Shown here one piece after another: positions 52,957 through 62,219 of a stretch of DNA of 64,000 nt (position 1 is the first letter of the stretch; every line of letters starts with the position of its first letter). Source of the DNA: Alphaproteobacteria bacterium (GTDB lineage Bacteria > Pseudomonadota > Alphaproteobacteria > Rhizobiales > Rhizobiaceae); the NCBI GenBank assembly GCA_016861165.1, contig BOKV01000007.1, positions 84,828-148,827 of the forward strand. The letters are read 5' to 3'. The translations under genes and the position numbers were made by a program. The notes beneath the pieces are model-generated. The model was given only the letters and a program-made list of their open reading frames with translations. It searched no databases and was not told the DNA's origin.

Positions 52957-53733
52957 ATGCAGACAACCGAAACCGCCAGGCCGAGGACGGCCCTGTTCGT
53001 GACCTGCCTGGTCGATCTGTTCCGGCCGAGCGTCGGCTTCGCCGCGGTCAAGCTGCTGGAAGCGGCCGGCTGCGAGGTTCACGTGCCGGTGAGCCAGACC
53101 TGCTGCGGCCAGCCGGCCTGGAATTCCGGCGACCGCGCGGACACCCGCGCCATCGCCGAGCAGGTGATCATCGCGTTCGAGAAGTTCGACTATGTGGTGG
53201 CGCCGTCCGGCTCCTGCGCCGGCATGCTGAAGAAGCACTACCCGGAGGTGTTTGCCGGCGACCCGGCCTGGCAGGCGCGCGCCACCGCCTTTGCCGGCAA
53301 GGTGTCCGAACTGGTGAGCTTCCTCGCCGACGAGATGGGCATGGCCGCGGTCGAGGCGACCTGCCCGGCCAAGGCGACCTACCATGATTCCTGCTCGGGC
53401 CTGCGCGAACTGGGCGTGCGCGACCAGCCGCGCCGGCTGCTCGCCTCGGTCAAGGGGCTCAAACTCGCCGAGATGAAGGAGGCTGATGTCTGTTGCGGCT
53501 TCGGCGGCACCTTTGCCGTCAAATATCCGGAGATTTCGAACGCCATCGTCGGCGAGAAGGCGGCCAATGTCGAGGCGGCCCGTCCCGACCTCTTGCTCGC
53601 CGGCGATCTCGGCTGCCTTATGAACATGGCCGGCAAGCTCAAGCGCCAGGGCAGCGCGATCGAGGTCCGCCACGTCGCCGAGGTGCTGGCCGGCATGACC
53701 GACGCGCCGCCGATCGGGGAGGGCCGCCGGTGA
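52957..53733 (+). CDS. lutA: L-lactate dehydrogenase complex protein LutA (CCG-domain)
   Basis: Protein of 258 residues of the CCG family, with two cysteine-rich motifs: SQTCCGQPAWNSGD near the N-terminus and DVCCGFGGTFAVKYP toward the C-terminus. It is part of the LutABC complex that oxidises L-lactate to pyruvate. ATG 52957 has AGGAGTGGGG upstream; an upstream GTG at 52924 is in frame but lies across the regulator's stop. The stop overlaps the lutB start (TGATG). Function in complex assembly and electron transfer is inferred from the family. Confidence 0.9.
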   Translation: MQTTETARPRTALFVTCLVDLFRPSVGFAAVKLLEAAGCEVHVPVSQTCCGQPAWNSGDRADTRAIAEQVIIAFEKFDYVVAPSGSCAGMLKKHYPEVFAGDPAWQARATAFAGKVSELVSFLADEMGMAAVEATCPAKATYHDSCSGLRELGVRDQPRRLLASVKGLKLAEMKEADVCCGFGGTFAVKYPEISNAIVGEKAANVEAARPDLLLAGDLGCLMNMAGKLKRQGSAIEVRHVAEVLAGMTDAPPIGEGRR

Positions 53734-55157
53734 TGGAGGTCCGATCGCCGCAGTTCAGGCAGAGCGCGGCCGCCGCGCTCGACGACGCCCGGCTGCAGGG
53801 AGCACTGCGCCAGGTGCGCTCGCGCTTCATCGACAAGCGCGCCAAGGGCGTGGCTTCGCTGCCCGAATTCGAGGCCCTGCGCGAGAACGCCCGCGCCATC
53901 AAGAACCACGTGCTCGAACGTCTCGACCTCTACCTGGAGGCCTATGAGGAGCGGGTCACCGCCCAGGGCGGCCATGTCCACTGGGCCCGCGATGCCAGCG
54001 AGGCGCGCGGCATCGTGCTCGATCTGTGCCGCAAGGCCAATGCCCGCGTCGTGACCAAGGGCAAGTCGATGATCTCGGAGGAGATCGGCCTCAACGCCTT
54101 CCTCGAACGTCACGGCGTCGCCCCGGTGGAGACCGACCTCGGCGAATACATCATCCAGCTGCGCGGCGAACACCCGAGCCACATCATCGCCCCGGCCGTC
54201 CACCTCAACATCGGCCAGGTGCGCGACAGCTTCAGGGCGGCGCACACCCATCTGCCGCCGGACCGGGCGATGGAGGCGCCCGAGAGCCTGCTCGCCGAGG
54301 CGCGCGGCGTGCTGCGCGAGAAGTTCCTGTCGGCCGATGTCGGCATCACCGGCGCCAACTTCCTCATCGCCGAGACCGGCACCTCGGTCATCGTCACCAA
54401 TGAGGGCAATGGCGACCTGACGCAGTTGCTGCCGCGCATCCATATCGTGCTCGCCTCGATCGAGAAGATCGTGCCGACGCTCGACGACATGAGCCAGATC
54501 ATGCGGCTGCTGGCGCGCTCGGCGACCGGCCAGGAGATGAGCGTCTACACCACGCTGTCGACGGGGCCGAGGCGCCGCGGCGATCTCGACGGGCCCGAGC
54601 AGTACCACGTCGTGCTGCTCGACAACGGCCGCTCCAACATGGTGGGCACCGAGTTCCAGGACATGCTGCGCTGCATCCGCTGCGGCGCCTGCATGAACCA
54701 CTGCCCGGTCTACCAGGCCGTCGGCGGCCATGCCTATGGCTGGGTCTATCCCGGCCCGATGGGCGCCGTGCTGACGCCGACGCTGGTCGGCGTCGACAAG
54801 GCGGGGCACCTGCCCAACGCCTCGACCTTCTGCGGGCGCTGCGAGAGCGTCTGCCCGATGAAGATCCCGCTGCCGAAGATGATGCGGCACTGGCGCGAGC
54901 GCGAGTTCGAGCGCCATCTGGTGCCGGCCGATTTCCGGCGCGGGCTGAAGCTGTGGGCCTGGTTCGCGCGCCGGCCGTTCCTCTACCGGGTCTTCGCCGG
55001 GCTTGGCATGACCGTGCTCGGCCTGGCCGGGCGCCGGCGCGGCCGCTTCGCCCGGCTGCCGCTGGCGGCCGGCTGGACCGCCCACCGCGACCTGCCGGCG
55101 CCGCAAGGCGGCACCTTCATCGGCCAGTGGAAGCGGCGGCGGGGAGCCGGCAGGTGA
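53733..55157 (+). CDS. lutB: Lactate utilization iron-sulfur protein LutB
   Basis: Protein of 474 residues. An N-terminal LUD domain (NARVVTKGKSMISEEIGLNA, GANFLIAETGTSVIVTNEGN) is followed by two 4Fe-4S motifs, CIRCGACMNHCP and CGRCESVCP, and a C-terminal extension with a hydrophobic stretch (FLYRVFAGLGMTVLGLAG). The last may anchor it at the membrane. It carries electrons within the LutABC lactate oxidase. ATG 53733 overlaps the lutA stop by one base; GTG lies directly before it. The stop overlaps the lutC start (GTGA). Confidence 0.92.
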   Translation: MEVRSPQFRQSAAAALDDARLQGALRQVRSRFIDKRAKGVASLPEFEALRENARAIKNHVLERLDLYLEAYEERVTAQGGHVHWARDASEARGIVLDLCRKANARVVTKGKSMISEEIGLNAFLERHGVAPVETDLGEYIIQLRGEHPSHIIAPAVHLNIGQVRDSFRAAHTHLPPDRAMEAPESLLAEARGVLREKFLSADVGITGANFLIAETGTSVIVTNEGNGDLTQLLPRIHIVLASIEKIVPTLDDMSQIMRLLARSATGQEMSVYTTLSTGPRRRGDLDGPEQYHVVLLDNGRSNMVGTEFQDMLRCIRCGACMNHCPVYQAVGGHAYGWVYPGPMGAVLTPTLVGVDKAGHLPNASTFCGRCESVCPMKIPLPKMMRHWREREFERHLVPADFRRGLKLWAWFARRPFLYRVFAGLGMTVLGLAGRRRGRFARLPLAAGWTAHRDLPAPQGGTFIGQWKRRRGAGR

Positions 55158-55825
55158 GCGGCCGCGACGATATCCTGCGGCGTATCCGCGCCAGCCTCGG
55201 CAGCGGCGACGGCGAAGCCGGCCGGGCGCAGGCGGTGGCGCGGCGCCTGAAGCGCCATCCGCGCGGCATCATCCCCGACACCGGCGCCGACACTGGCGCC
55301 GACACCGTCGCCCGCTTCGTCGACAAGGCCCGGGCCGCGGCGGCGACGGTGGAGACGGTCCGATCGGCCAACGTCGGCAAGGCGATCGTCGACTTCCTGC
55401 GCGCCCACAACCTGCCGCAGCGGCTGCGCGCCGGCGCCGACGAGCGCCTGCGGCGCATCGCCTGGCCGAAGGGGGGCGAACCGGAAATCCTCGCCGGCGC
55501 GAGCGATGGCGATGACGTCACGGGGCTCAGCCACGCCTTTGCGGGCGTCGGCGAGACCGGCACGCTGGTGCTGCTGTCGGGCGCCGACAATCCGTCAACG
55601 GTCAACTTCCTGCCGGAGAACCACATCGTGATCGTCGATGCCGCCGACATCGCCGCCGATTACGAGACGGTGTGGACGCGGCTGCGGCGCAGGTTCGGCG
55701 CCAGCAAAATGCCGCGCACGGTCAACCTGGTCACGGGACCGTCGCGTTCGGCCGACATCGAGCAGACGCTGATCATGGGCGCGCACGGCCCGGTGCGTCT
55801 CCATGTCATCGTGGTCACGGGCTGA
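55154..55825 (+). CDS. lutC: Lactate utilization protein LutC (LUD domain)
   Basis: Protein of 223 residues with a single LUD domain: VGETGTLVLLSGADNPSTVN, FLPENHIVIV, and the end DIEQTLIMGAHGPVRLHVIV. It is the third subunit of the LutABC L-lactate oxidation system. Start GTG 55154 overlaps the lutB stop by four bases. The N-terminus (RDDILRRIRASLG) is typical of LutC. No terminator is obvious before the GGDEF/EAL gene 118 bases downstream. Confidence 0.92.
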   Translation: MSGRDDILRRIRASLGSGDGEAGRAQAVARRLKRHPRGIIPDTGADTGADTVARFVDKARAAAATVETVRSANVGKAIVDFLRAHNLPQRLRAGADERLRRIAWPKGGEPEILAGASDGDDVTGLSHAFAGVGETGTLVLLSGADNPSTVNFLPENHIVIVDAADIAADYETVWTRLRRRFGASKMPRTVNLVTGPSRSADIEQTLIMGAHGPVRLHVIVVTG

Positions 55826-55943
55826 AGGGCGGGTCGTCCCAACGGCGCAGCCGCCGCCGTGACGGCGTTTTCGTAATTCTTAAGGGTTTGGTGCTAGCTC
55901 TTGCGTGAAAATCGGCACGTTCTCCGGTTTTCAGGAATTGCCC

Positions 55944-57950
55944 ATGGGACCCACGCCGTCTTCGCCATCCAGGCCCGAACAGCCCGCGCCGGCCTTCGCC
56001 CGCGTGCCGCTGTTCGTCGCGCTCACCTATGGCGCGGTGAGCGGTCTGTGGATACTCTTCAGTGACGGCGCGCTGTTGGCGCTCGTCTCCGATCATGCGC
56101 AGTATCAGACGCTGCAGACCTACAAGGGCTGGTTCTTCGTCTCGGTCACCGCGCTGCTGCTGTTCCTTGTCCTGCGCGCCGCCGAAAGGCGGCTGCTTGC
56201 CGCCTATCAGCGGGCGGTCGACAGCGAGCGTCGGCTCGAACTGGCGCTGTCGAGCGCCGGCGGCGGCTATTGGGACCGCGACCTGACCAATCCGGACGAG
56301 GCGATCTTCTCGCCGCGGCTGACCGGGCTGATCGGCCTGGCGCCCGGCGAGAAGATGACCTTCGAGCGCTGGAAGCGGAGCCTCCACCCTGACGACGCGC
56401 CGCGGGTCGCGGCGAGCGCGGTGTCGGCCGTCGAATCGAACGGCCGCCACATCCACGACCTGCGCTATCGGCTGCGCACCGGCGACGGCAGCTATCGCTG
56501 GATGCATTCGCGTGGCAACGTCATCTGCGACGGCCACGGCAAGCCGGTCCGCATGATCGGCATCGTCTTCGACGTTACGGCGCAGGTCGAGGCGGAGGCC
56601 CGCATCGAGCGGCTGATTCACTATGACGCGGTGACCGGGCTCGCCAACTGCGCGACCTTCCTGCGCGAGCTCGACGCCCGGCTTGCGGCAGCGCGAGCGA
56701 GCGGCGAGCACATCGGCCTGGCGCAGATCACCATCGCCGACTTCAACGACCTGATCGAGCAGTATTCGGCCAAGGCCGACCGCATCGTCCAGGCCATGGG
56801 CGAGCATCTGCGCCGCCTGGTCGGCGCCGACGGGCTCGCCGGCCGGCTGAGCCAGGACAGCTTCCTGTTCGCCACACCGCCATGCGCTTCGGCCGAGACG
56901 GCCCAGGCGGCCGTCGCCCGCATCGTCGCCCAGCTCGACCGGCCCGTCGCCATCGGCAGGCGCCGCTTCGGCCCGTTCCTCAGCGTCGGCGCCGCGCTGG
57001 GGCCGGATGACGGCGACTCGGCCCATGTGCTGGTCGCCAATGCCGGCCGTGCCCTGGCCCAGCACCGGCCGTCGGGTCCCGATGCCGTGCAGTGGTATGC
57101 CGGCGGCATGGATGTCGAGGCGCGCACCCGCAGCCAGCGGCTGCGCGACCTGCGCGGCGTCGTCAAGCGGCGCGAGATGTTGTGCCATTTCCAGCCGATC
57201 ATCGGGCTGGCGAGCGGCCGCACGATCGGCCTCGAGGCGCTGGCGCGCTGGAACCGGCCCGGCGAAGGACTGGTACCGCCGGACCAGTTCATCGCGCTCG
57301 CCGAGGAATCGGGCGCCATCCACGAAATCGGCGCCGACATCCTGGCGCAAGCCTGCCGCCAGGCCCGCGCATGGACCTGCGCCGACGGACCGGCGCCGTT
57401 CATCGCGGTCAACGTGTCGCCGCACCAGCTCGACGACCCGCGCTTCCCGTCGGTCGTCGAGCGCGTCCTTGCCGACACCGGCCTGGCCGCCGGACGGTTG
57501 GAACTGGAAGTCACCGAGAACGGGCTGGTCAACGATGTCGACGCCGCGCGCGAGCGCCTGGCGGCGCTGCGCCGTCTCGGCGTGTCCGTCGCCATGGACG
57601 ATTTCGGCACCGGCTATTCGTCGCTGTCCAATCTTAGCCGGCTGCCATTCAGCCGGCTCAAGATCGACCGCGACTTCGTCAGCGGCTACGGTGTCGACGG
57701 GCGCACGACGGCGATCGTCAATGCCACGCTGCACCTGTGCAACGCCATCGGCCTCGACGTCACCGCCGAGGGGATCGAGACCGCCGAGCAGGCCCAGCTT
57801 CTGGGTGCGCGCGGCGTCCAGGCGGCGCAGGGCTTCTATTTCAGCCGGCCGATCGCCGTCGACGGCGTCGGCGACCTCATCGACCGGCGCTGGGCAGTCG
57901 AACTGCCCGCCGCTCCCGCCCGCGATGCCGTCCGCCGACGCACCGCCTAG
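55944..57950 (+). CDS. PAS-GGDEF(degenerate)-EAL protein, likely c-di-GMP phosphodiesterase
   Basis: Membrane-associated signalling protein of 668 residues. N-terminal hydrophobic segments (about residues 15-70), then a PAS/PAC region (LSSAGGGYWDRDL to MIGIVFDVTAQVEAEARI), a GGDEF-like domain and an EAL domain. The GGDEF motif is replaced by SQDSF, so cyclase activity is unlikely. The EAL domain keeps EALARW, AMDDFGTGYSSLSNL, KIDRDFV and AEGIET, so phosphodiesterase activity is plausible. Start ATG 55944 has AGGA at an eight-base spacing; GTG 55905 would add 13 residues. Its 3' end overlaps the next gene by 26 bases. Confidence 0.9.
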   Translation: MGPTPSSPSRPEQPAPAFARVPLFVALTYGAVSGLWILFSDGALLALVSDHAQYQTLQTYKGWFFVSVTALLLFLVLRAAERRLLAAYQRAVDSERRLELALSSAGGGYWDRDLTNPDEAIFSPRLTGLIGLAPGEKMTFERWKRSLHPDDAPRVAASAVSAVESNGRHIHDLRYRLRTGDGSYRWMHSRGNVICDGHGKPVRMIGIVFDVTAQVEAEARIERLIHYDAVTGLANCATFLRELDARLAAARASGEHIGLAQITIADFNDLIEQYSAKADRIVQAMGEHLRRLVGADGLAGRLSQDSFLFATPPCASAETAQAAVARIVAQLDRPVAIGRRRFGPFLSVGAALGPDDGDSAHVLVANAGRALAQHRPSGPDAVQWYAGGMDVEARTRSQRLRDLRGVVKRREMLCHFQPIIGLASGRTIGLEALARWNRPGEGLVPPDQFIALAEESGAIHEIGADILAQACRQARAWTCADGPAPFIAVNVSPHQLDDPRFPSVVERVLADTGLAAGRLELEVTENGLVNDVDAARERLAALRRLGVSVAMDDFGTGYSSLSNLSRLPFSRLKIDRDFVSGYGVDGRTTAIVNATLHLCNAIGLDVTAEGIETAEQAQLLGARGVQAAQGFYFSRPIAVDGVGDLIDRRWAVELPAAPARDAVRRRTA

Positions 57951-58635
57951 CGGCTCGCCGCTGCAGAACCGGGTGGCGCCCGACGGTTCGCTTCACGCCG
58001 ATCCGGCGCGCGGCATGTTCACCGGCAATCGCGGCATCATCCATGATCCCGCCACGCGCGCGCTCACCGGCCGGCGCTGGACGACCAGGGCCTGGATCGT
58101 CTGCGCATGCGCCTGGCGAGGCCGACGCCGCGAAGTGTGGGGCCGCAACGGGCCGGGCGGCGGCGCCGGCTGGACCGAGCTGTTCTTCCTCGACGAGGTG
58201 ACGGCGTTGGCCGCCGGCCATCGCCCCTGCTTCCATTGCCGACGCGAGGCGGCCGTCGCCTTTGCCGCCGCATTCGCAACGGGCAACGGCATGGCGAACG
58301 CGCACGCGCCGCGCATCGATGCCATCCTGCACGCCGAGCGATGGCTGTCGGCCGGGCGGCCTTCGCCGCGGCGCGCCGCGGGCGCGCTGGCCGCGTTGCC
58401 CGACGGCGCGCTCGTCAGTGCCGGGGTAGCGTACTTCGCCCTGCGCGCCGGGCATGCGCTCGCCTGGACGTTCGCCGGCTACCGCCGATCCATCCCGCTC
58501 GCGGCGCTCGAGGCGATGCCGGTCACGCTGGTGACGCCGCCGGCGACGGTGGCGGCGCTGGCCGCCGGCTACCGGCCGGTCTGGCACGAATCAGGTTCGC
58601 CGGCGCGTCTTGATCACGGCAGTCAAAGCCTCTAA
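57925..58635 (+). CDS. Conserved hypothetical protein with Cys-x-x-Cys motif
   Basis: Protein of 236 residues. Recognisable conserved blocks are LQNRVAPDGSLHADPARGMF, GNRGIIHDP, RRWTTRAWIVCACAWRGRRR, ELFFLDEVTALAAGHRPCFH and CRREAAVAFA, with FLDEVTALAAGHRPCFHCRR the most striking. I recall this layout from many alphaproteobacterial genomes but with no known function. The CFHC motif could bind a metal. ATG 57925 overlaps the 3' end of the GGDEF/EAL gene. It is followed 11 bases later by rsmE, so it may be part of an rsmE operon. Confidence 0.7.
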   Translation: MPSADAPPSGSPLQNRVAPDGSLHADPARGMFTGNRGIIHDPATRALTGRRWTTRAWIVCACAWRGRRREVWGRNGPGGGAGWTELFFLDEVTALAAGHRPCFHCRREAAVAFAAAFATGNGMANAHAPRIDAILHAERWLSAGRPSPRRAAGALAALPDGALVSAGVAYFALRAGHALAWTFAGYRRSIPLAALEAMPVTLVTPPATVAALAAGYRPVWHESGSPARLDHGSQSL

Positions 58636-58646
58636 TCGCGCGGGCG

Positions 58647-59414
58647 ATGGAACGCTACGACTTCCGCACCAAGCGCCTGTTCGTGGAGGTGCCGCTCGCC
58701 GCCGGCCGGCAGGTTGAGGCATCTCCGGGCCAGAGCAACTATCTGTTCAACGTGCTGCGCCTGAAAGCCGGCGATCATGTGCTGCTGTTCAACGGCGCCG
58801 ACGGCGAATGGCGGGCCGAGTTGGCGCCGGCCGGGCGGCGCGGCTGCCGGCTGACGGTCACTGACCAGACCCGGCCCCAGTCGCCGGCGAGCGATCTCTG
58901 GTACCTGTTCGCGCCGCTCAGGCAGGCCCGCCTCGACTACATGGCGCAGAAGGCCGTCGAGATGGGTGCCGGGGCGCTCCTGCCGGTCATCACCGCCCAC
59001 ACCCAGGTCGGCCGCCTGAACATGGCGCGCATGCGCGCCAATGCCATCGAGGCGGCCGAGCAATGCGGAGTCCTTTCGCTGCCTGAGATCGGCGAGCCGC
59101 GGCCGCTCAACCAGGTGCTGGCAGGCTGGCCCGCCGGCCGCCACCTGGTGTTCTGCGACGAGACGCCGGACGCGGCCGACCCGCTGGCGGCGCTGAAGCC
59201 ATTGCGCGGGTGGCCGCTCGCCGTGCTGGTCGGCCCCGAGGGTGGGTTTTCGGCAGACGAGCGCGACCGATTGCGCGCGCTGCCCTTCGTCACGCCGGTG
59301 GCGCTGGGGCCGCGCATCCTGCGCGCTGACACCGCCGCCGTCGCCGCGCTCGCCCTTGTTCAGGCCTTGGCCGGCGACTGGCGCGCGGCCCCCGCCCGCG
59401 TTCCGGATTCGTGA
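58647..59414 (+). CDS. rsmE: 16S rRNA m3U1498 methyltransferase RsmE
   Basis: SPOUT-family methyltransferase of 255 residues that methylates U1498 of 16S rRNA. N-terminal PUA-like domain (RTKRLFVEVPLAAG, LFNVLRLKAGDHVLLFNGAD), then the trefoil-knot domain with LAVLVGPEGGFSADERDRL, the NLGxRILRxET-type block (LGPRILRADTAAVAAL) and a C-terminal helix. ATG 58647 lies 11 bases after the previous stop. In Hyphomicrobiales rsmE is often next to gshA, as here, 163 bases upstream of it. Confidence 0.94.
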   Translation: MERYDFRTKRLFVEVPLAAGRQVEASPGQSNYLFNVLRLKAGDHVLLFNGADGEWRAELAPAGRRGCRLTVTDQTRPQSPASDLWYLFAPLRQARLDYMAQKAVEMGAGALLPVITAHTQVGRLNMARMRANAIEAAEQCGVLSLPEIGEPRPLNQVLAGWPAGRHLVFCDETPDAADPLAALKPLRGWPLAVLVGPEGGFSADERDRLRALPFVTPVALGPRILRADTAAVAALALVQALAGDWRAAPARVPDS

Positions 59415-59577
59415 ACGGGCGTGAAGAAAGTTTCGCTTGCCTGCCGGGTGAGCGCCCCCTTATCTGGCGGCGCCGACGGCATGCCGCAGCCTGGCCGGCG
59501 GGGCGGGCGGACCGGATGGCCGCGTTCGCTCGGGACGCCCGATCGGCGGCGAGCGCGGTTGAGGAGCAGCTGAGGCA

Positions 59578-60951
59578 ATGGCGCGCGACACGACGGACAC
59601 TTCCCCGGTCGAAGGCCGGGATCAGCTCGTGGCGTGGCTGGAGGCCGGCTGCAAGCCGCGCCAGTCCTGGCGCATCGGCACCGAGCACGAGAAGTTCGGC
59701 TATTATACGCGCGACTACTCGCCGGTTCCCTACGAAGGCGAGCGCGGCATCCGCGCCCTGCTTGAGGGCATGCGCTCGGCGCTCGGCTGGGAGCCGATTG
59801 TCGACGCCGGCAACATCATCGGCCTCACCGAGCCCGGCGGCCGCGGCGCCATTTCGCTGGAGCCGGGCGGCCAGTTCGAGCTGTCGGGCGCGCCGCTGGA
59901 GACCATCCACGAGACCTGCCGCGAATCGAACCAGCACCTGGCCACCGTCAAGGCGGTGGCCGAGCCGCTCGGTATCGCCTTTCTCGGCGTCGGCGCCAGC
60001 CCGCTGTGGAGCTTCGCCGAGACGCCGCGCATGCCCAAGAGCCGCTACGCGATCATGAGCCGCTACATGCCGAAGGTCGGCTCGCACGGCCTCGACATGA
60101 TGTACCGCACGGCGACGATCCAGGTGAACCTCGACTTCGCCAGCGAGGCCGACATGCGGCGCAAGCTGCAGGCGGCGCTGAAGCTGCAGCCGGTCGCTTC
60201 CGCCCTGTTCGCGCGCTCACCCTTCACCGAGGGCCATCCCAATGGCTTCGTCTCCTGGCGCTGCGAGATCTGGCGCGACACCGACAACCGGCGGGCCGGC
60301 TTCCAGCCGTTCATGCTGGCGCCCGGGTTCGGTTTCGAAGCCTATGTCGACTGGGCGCTCGACCTGCCGATGTATTTCGTCATCCGCGACGGACGCTACC
60401 ACGACTGCACCCACATCACCTTCCGCCAGCACATGGCCGGCGCGCTGAACGGCGAGGTCGACGATCCGGTCGCCAACATGGGCGACTGGAGCAACCACCT
60501 GGCGACCCTGTTTCCGGACGTGCGCCTGAAACGCTTCCTGGAGATGCGCGGCGCCGATGGCGGGCCGTGGCGCGACATCTGCGCACTGCCGGCCCTGTGG
60601 GTGGGACTGCTCTACGACGAGACCGCGCTCGACGGGGCCGAGCAACTGACGGCCGACTGGACGCCGGCGATGGTCGGCGCGCTGCGCGATGCGGTGCCGC
60701 GCGAGGGACTGGCGGCAACGATCGGCCGCCGCCGCCTGAGCGAAGTCGCGCGCGAGATGGTGGCGCTCGCCGCCGCCGGGATGAGGGCGCGCGGCAACCT
60801 CAACCGCGAGGGGTTCGACGAATCGCTGTTCCTGGCACCGCTCGAGGAAACCGTCTCCTGCGGCCTTACCCCGGCCGAGCGGCTGCTGCAGCGCTATCAC
60901 GGCCCGTGGGAGCGCGACATCACCCGGCTGTTTGACGAGAACGCCTATTGA
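59578..60951 (+). CDS. gshA: Glutamate-cysteine ligase
   Basis: First enzyme of glutathione synthesis, joining Glu and Cys with ATP, 457 residues. It is of the plant/alphaproteobacterial GCS2 type: RIGTEHEKFGYY, EPGGQFELSGAPLETIH with the substrate-binding residues, YMPKVGSHGLDMMYRTATIQ, VNLDFASEADMRRK, and FRQHMAGALNGEV. The Shine-Dalgarno is the weak GAGCAGCTGAGG upstream of ATG 59578. The 3' end overlaps the convergent PilZ-like gene by seven bases. The 163-base gap to rsmE holds no gene. Confidence 0.94.
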   Translation: MARDTTDTSPVEGRDQLVAWLEAGCKPRQSWRIGTEHEKFGYYTRDYSPVPYEGERGIRALLEGMRSALGWEPIVDAGNIIGLTEPGGRGAISLEPGGQFELSGAPLETIHETCRESNQHLATVKAVAEPLGIAFLGVGASPLWSFAETPRMPKSRYAIMSRYMPKVGSHGLDMMYRTATIQVNLDFASEADMRRKLQAALKLQPVASALFARSPFTEGHPNGFVSWRCEIWRDTDNRRAGFQPFMLAPGFGFEAYVDWALDLPMYFVIRDGRYHDCTHITFRQHMAGALNGEVDDPVANMGDWSNHLATLFPDVRLKRFLEMRGADGGPWRDICALPALWVGLLYDETALDGAEQLTADWTPAMVGALRDAVPREGLAATIGRRRLSEVAREMVALAAAGMRARGNLNREGFDESLFLAPLEETVSCGLTPAERLLQRYHGPWERDITRLFDENAY

Positions 60952-61310
60952 GCAACGGCGGTGGCGCTCTTGAAGCGAACCGTCACCGCGTTGCCGCGCC
61001 GCTCGGCGATGACGCAGTCGAGCCGCACCCGGTCGGGCTCGACATGCAGCGAGAAGCGCTCGGGAATGCCGAGCCAGCCGCCGACGAGCAGCGTGGCAAG
61101 TCCCGGCTGCAGGTCGCGCACGATGCAGGGGACGGGCGCCGTCTGGCCGTTGGCGACGAGATAGCCGAGGCGTTGGCCCCTGCGCGGGCGCACCGGTGGC
61201 GTCTCCTGACGGGCCGCCGGCCGGCCAATGCCGGCGACGCGCTTGCCTGCGAACGGGTTCAATCGGTGCTCCCGGCTGGTGGAGATGCCTGACCGGCCGA
61301 TGCTATTCAA
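60945..61310 (-). CDS. Small PilZ-like protein (degenerate)
   Basis: Protein of up to 121 residues. RPRRGQRLGYLVANGQTAPVP resembles the N-terminal R-x3-R of PilZ domains, and IVRDLQPGLATLLVGGWLGI the D-x-S-x2-G loop with Ser replaced by Pro. A PilZ-like fold is suggested, with doubtful c-di-GMP binding. Start TTG 61310 gives the longest frame but has no good Shine-Dalgarno; GTG 61193 (83 codons) is an alternative. It is convergent with gshA, overlapping by seven bases. Low confidence overall. Confidence 0.5.
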   Translation of the reverse strand: MNSIGRSGISTSREHRLNPFAGKRVAGIGRPAARQETPPVRPRRGQRLGYLVANGQTAPVPCIVRDLQPGLATLLVGGWLGIPERFSLHVEPDRVRLDCVIAERRGNAVTVRFKSATAVAQ

Positions 61311-61369
61311 CTCATGGTTAATTTCTGATTAAGTGGCCCGGGGTGGCGCAAGACGAGGAGCCCAGGCAG

Positions 61370-62188
61370 ATGCTGACGCTGATGGAAATGCTCGCCCAGG
61401 GTGCCGACGGGACGATGATCGACCGCATCGCGCGCCAGTATCGCCTCAGCCACGAACAGACGCAGGCAGCGATCGAGGCGCTGATGCCGGCGTTTTCGCA
61501 GGGGCTGAAGCGCAATGCCGGCGACCCGATGGGCGTGGTGGCTTTCCTCCAGGCGCTCTCTGGCGGCCGGCACGCCGCCTATTACGATGATCCCGACCGC
61601 GCGTTTGGCGCGCCCGGCAGGCAGGAAGGCAACGCCATTCTCGGCCATCTGTTCGGCTCCAGGGAAGTGAGCCGGGCGGTGGCCGACCAGGCCGCGCAGA
61701 TGACCGGGCTGTCGCAGGCGGTGCTCAAGGCGATGCTGCCGGCGCTGGCACCGATCATCCTGGGCGGCCTGTTCCGGCAGATGAGCGGCGCCGCCGAGGC
61801 AGGCGTCCCTGGCGCGCCGGCCGACAACCCGCCCGGGCCGCTCGGGCCGCTCGGCGACCTGTTCGGCCAGATGATGGGCGGCACGGCGGCGCGAAAGGCC
61901 AATCCCTGGGGTAGGACGATCGAGGAGATGACGGGCGGCAGCCCCTCGCGCCGTCGGGCGCCCGAGGCCGGCGCCGCCGATCCGCTCGGCCGCATGTTGC
62001 AGGAAATGATTCGGGGTGGCCCCGCCTCGCCACCGGAACGCGGCCGCGACGACACGCGGCGGCCGGCGCCGCACGGCTATGACGAACTGTTCGGCGAGAT
62101 GTTCGAGACGGGACGCAAGGTCCAGAAGGGCTATCAGGATAGCCTGGAATCGATTTTCGACCAGTTTCTCGGCAGCCGGCGTGGCTAG
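61370..62188 (+). CDS. DUF937 family protein
   Basis: Protein of 272 residues (ATG 61370, Shine-Dalgarno GAGGAG nine bases upstream; GTG 61343 would add nine residues). Repeated helical pattern of DUF937: MLAQGADGTMIDRIARQYRL, ILGHLFGSREVSRAVADQAA, QMTGLSQAVLKAMLPALAPI, ILGGLFRQMSG. The C-terminal third is Gly/Pro/Arg-rich and probably disordered, ending DELFGEMFETGRKVQKGYQD. DUF937 proteins have no agreed function. It stands alone; an imperfect hairpin follows the stop. Confidence 0.78.
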   Translation: MLTLMEMLAQGADGTMIDRIARQYRLSHEQTQAAIEALMPAFSQGLKRNAGDPMGVVAFLQALSGGRHAAYYDDPDRAFGAPGRQEGNAILGHLFGSREVSRAVADQAAQMTGLSQAVLKAMLPALAPIILGGLFRQMSGAAEAGVPGAPADNPPGPLGPLGDLFGQMMGGTAARKANPWGRTIEEMTGGSPSRRRAPEAGAADPLGRMLQEMIRGGPASPPERGRDDTRRPAPHGYDELFGEMFETGRKVQKGYQDSLESIFDQFLGSRRG

Positions 62189-62192
62189 AGCC

Positions 62193-62219
62193 GAATCCGA
62201 TCCAAAGGGATCGGGATTC
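62193..62219. terminator. Imperfect hairpin after the DUF937 gene
   Basis: GAATCCGATCC (62193-62203) pairs with GGGATCGGGATTC (62207-62219) with a three-base loop and a bulge. The downstream sequence TCCTCC is not T-rich, so termination is uncertain. Confidence 0.4.
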
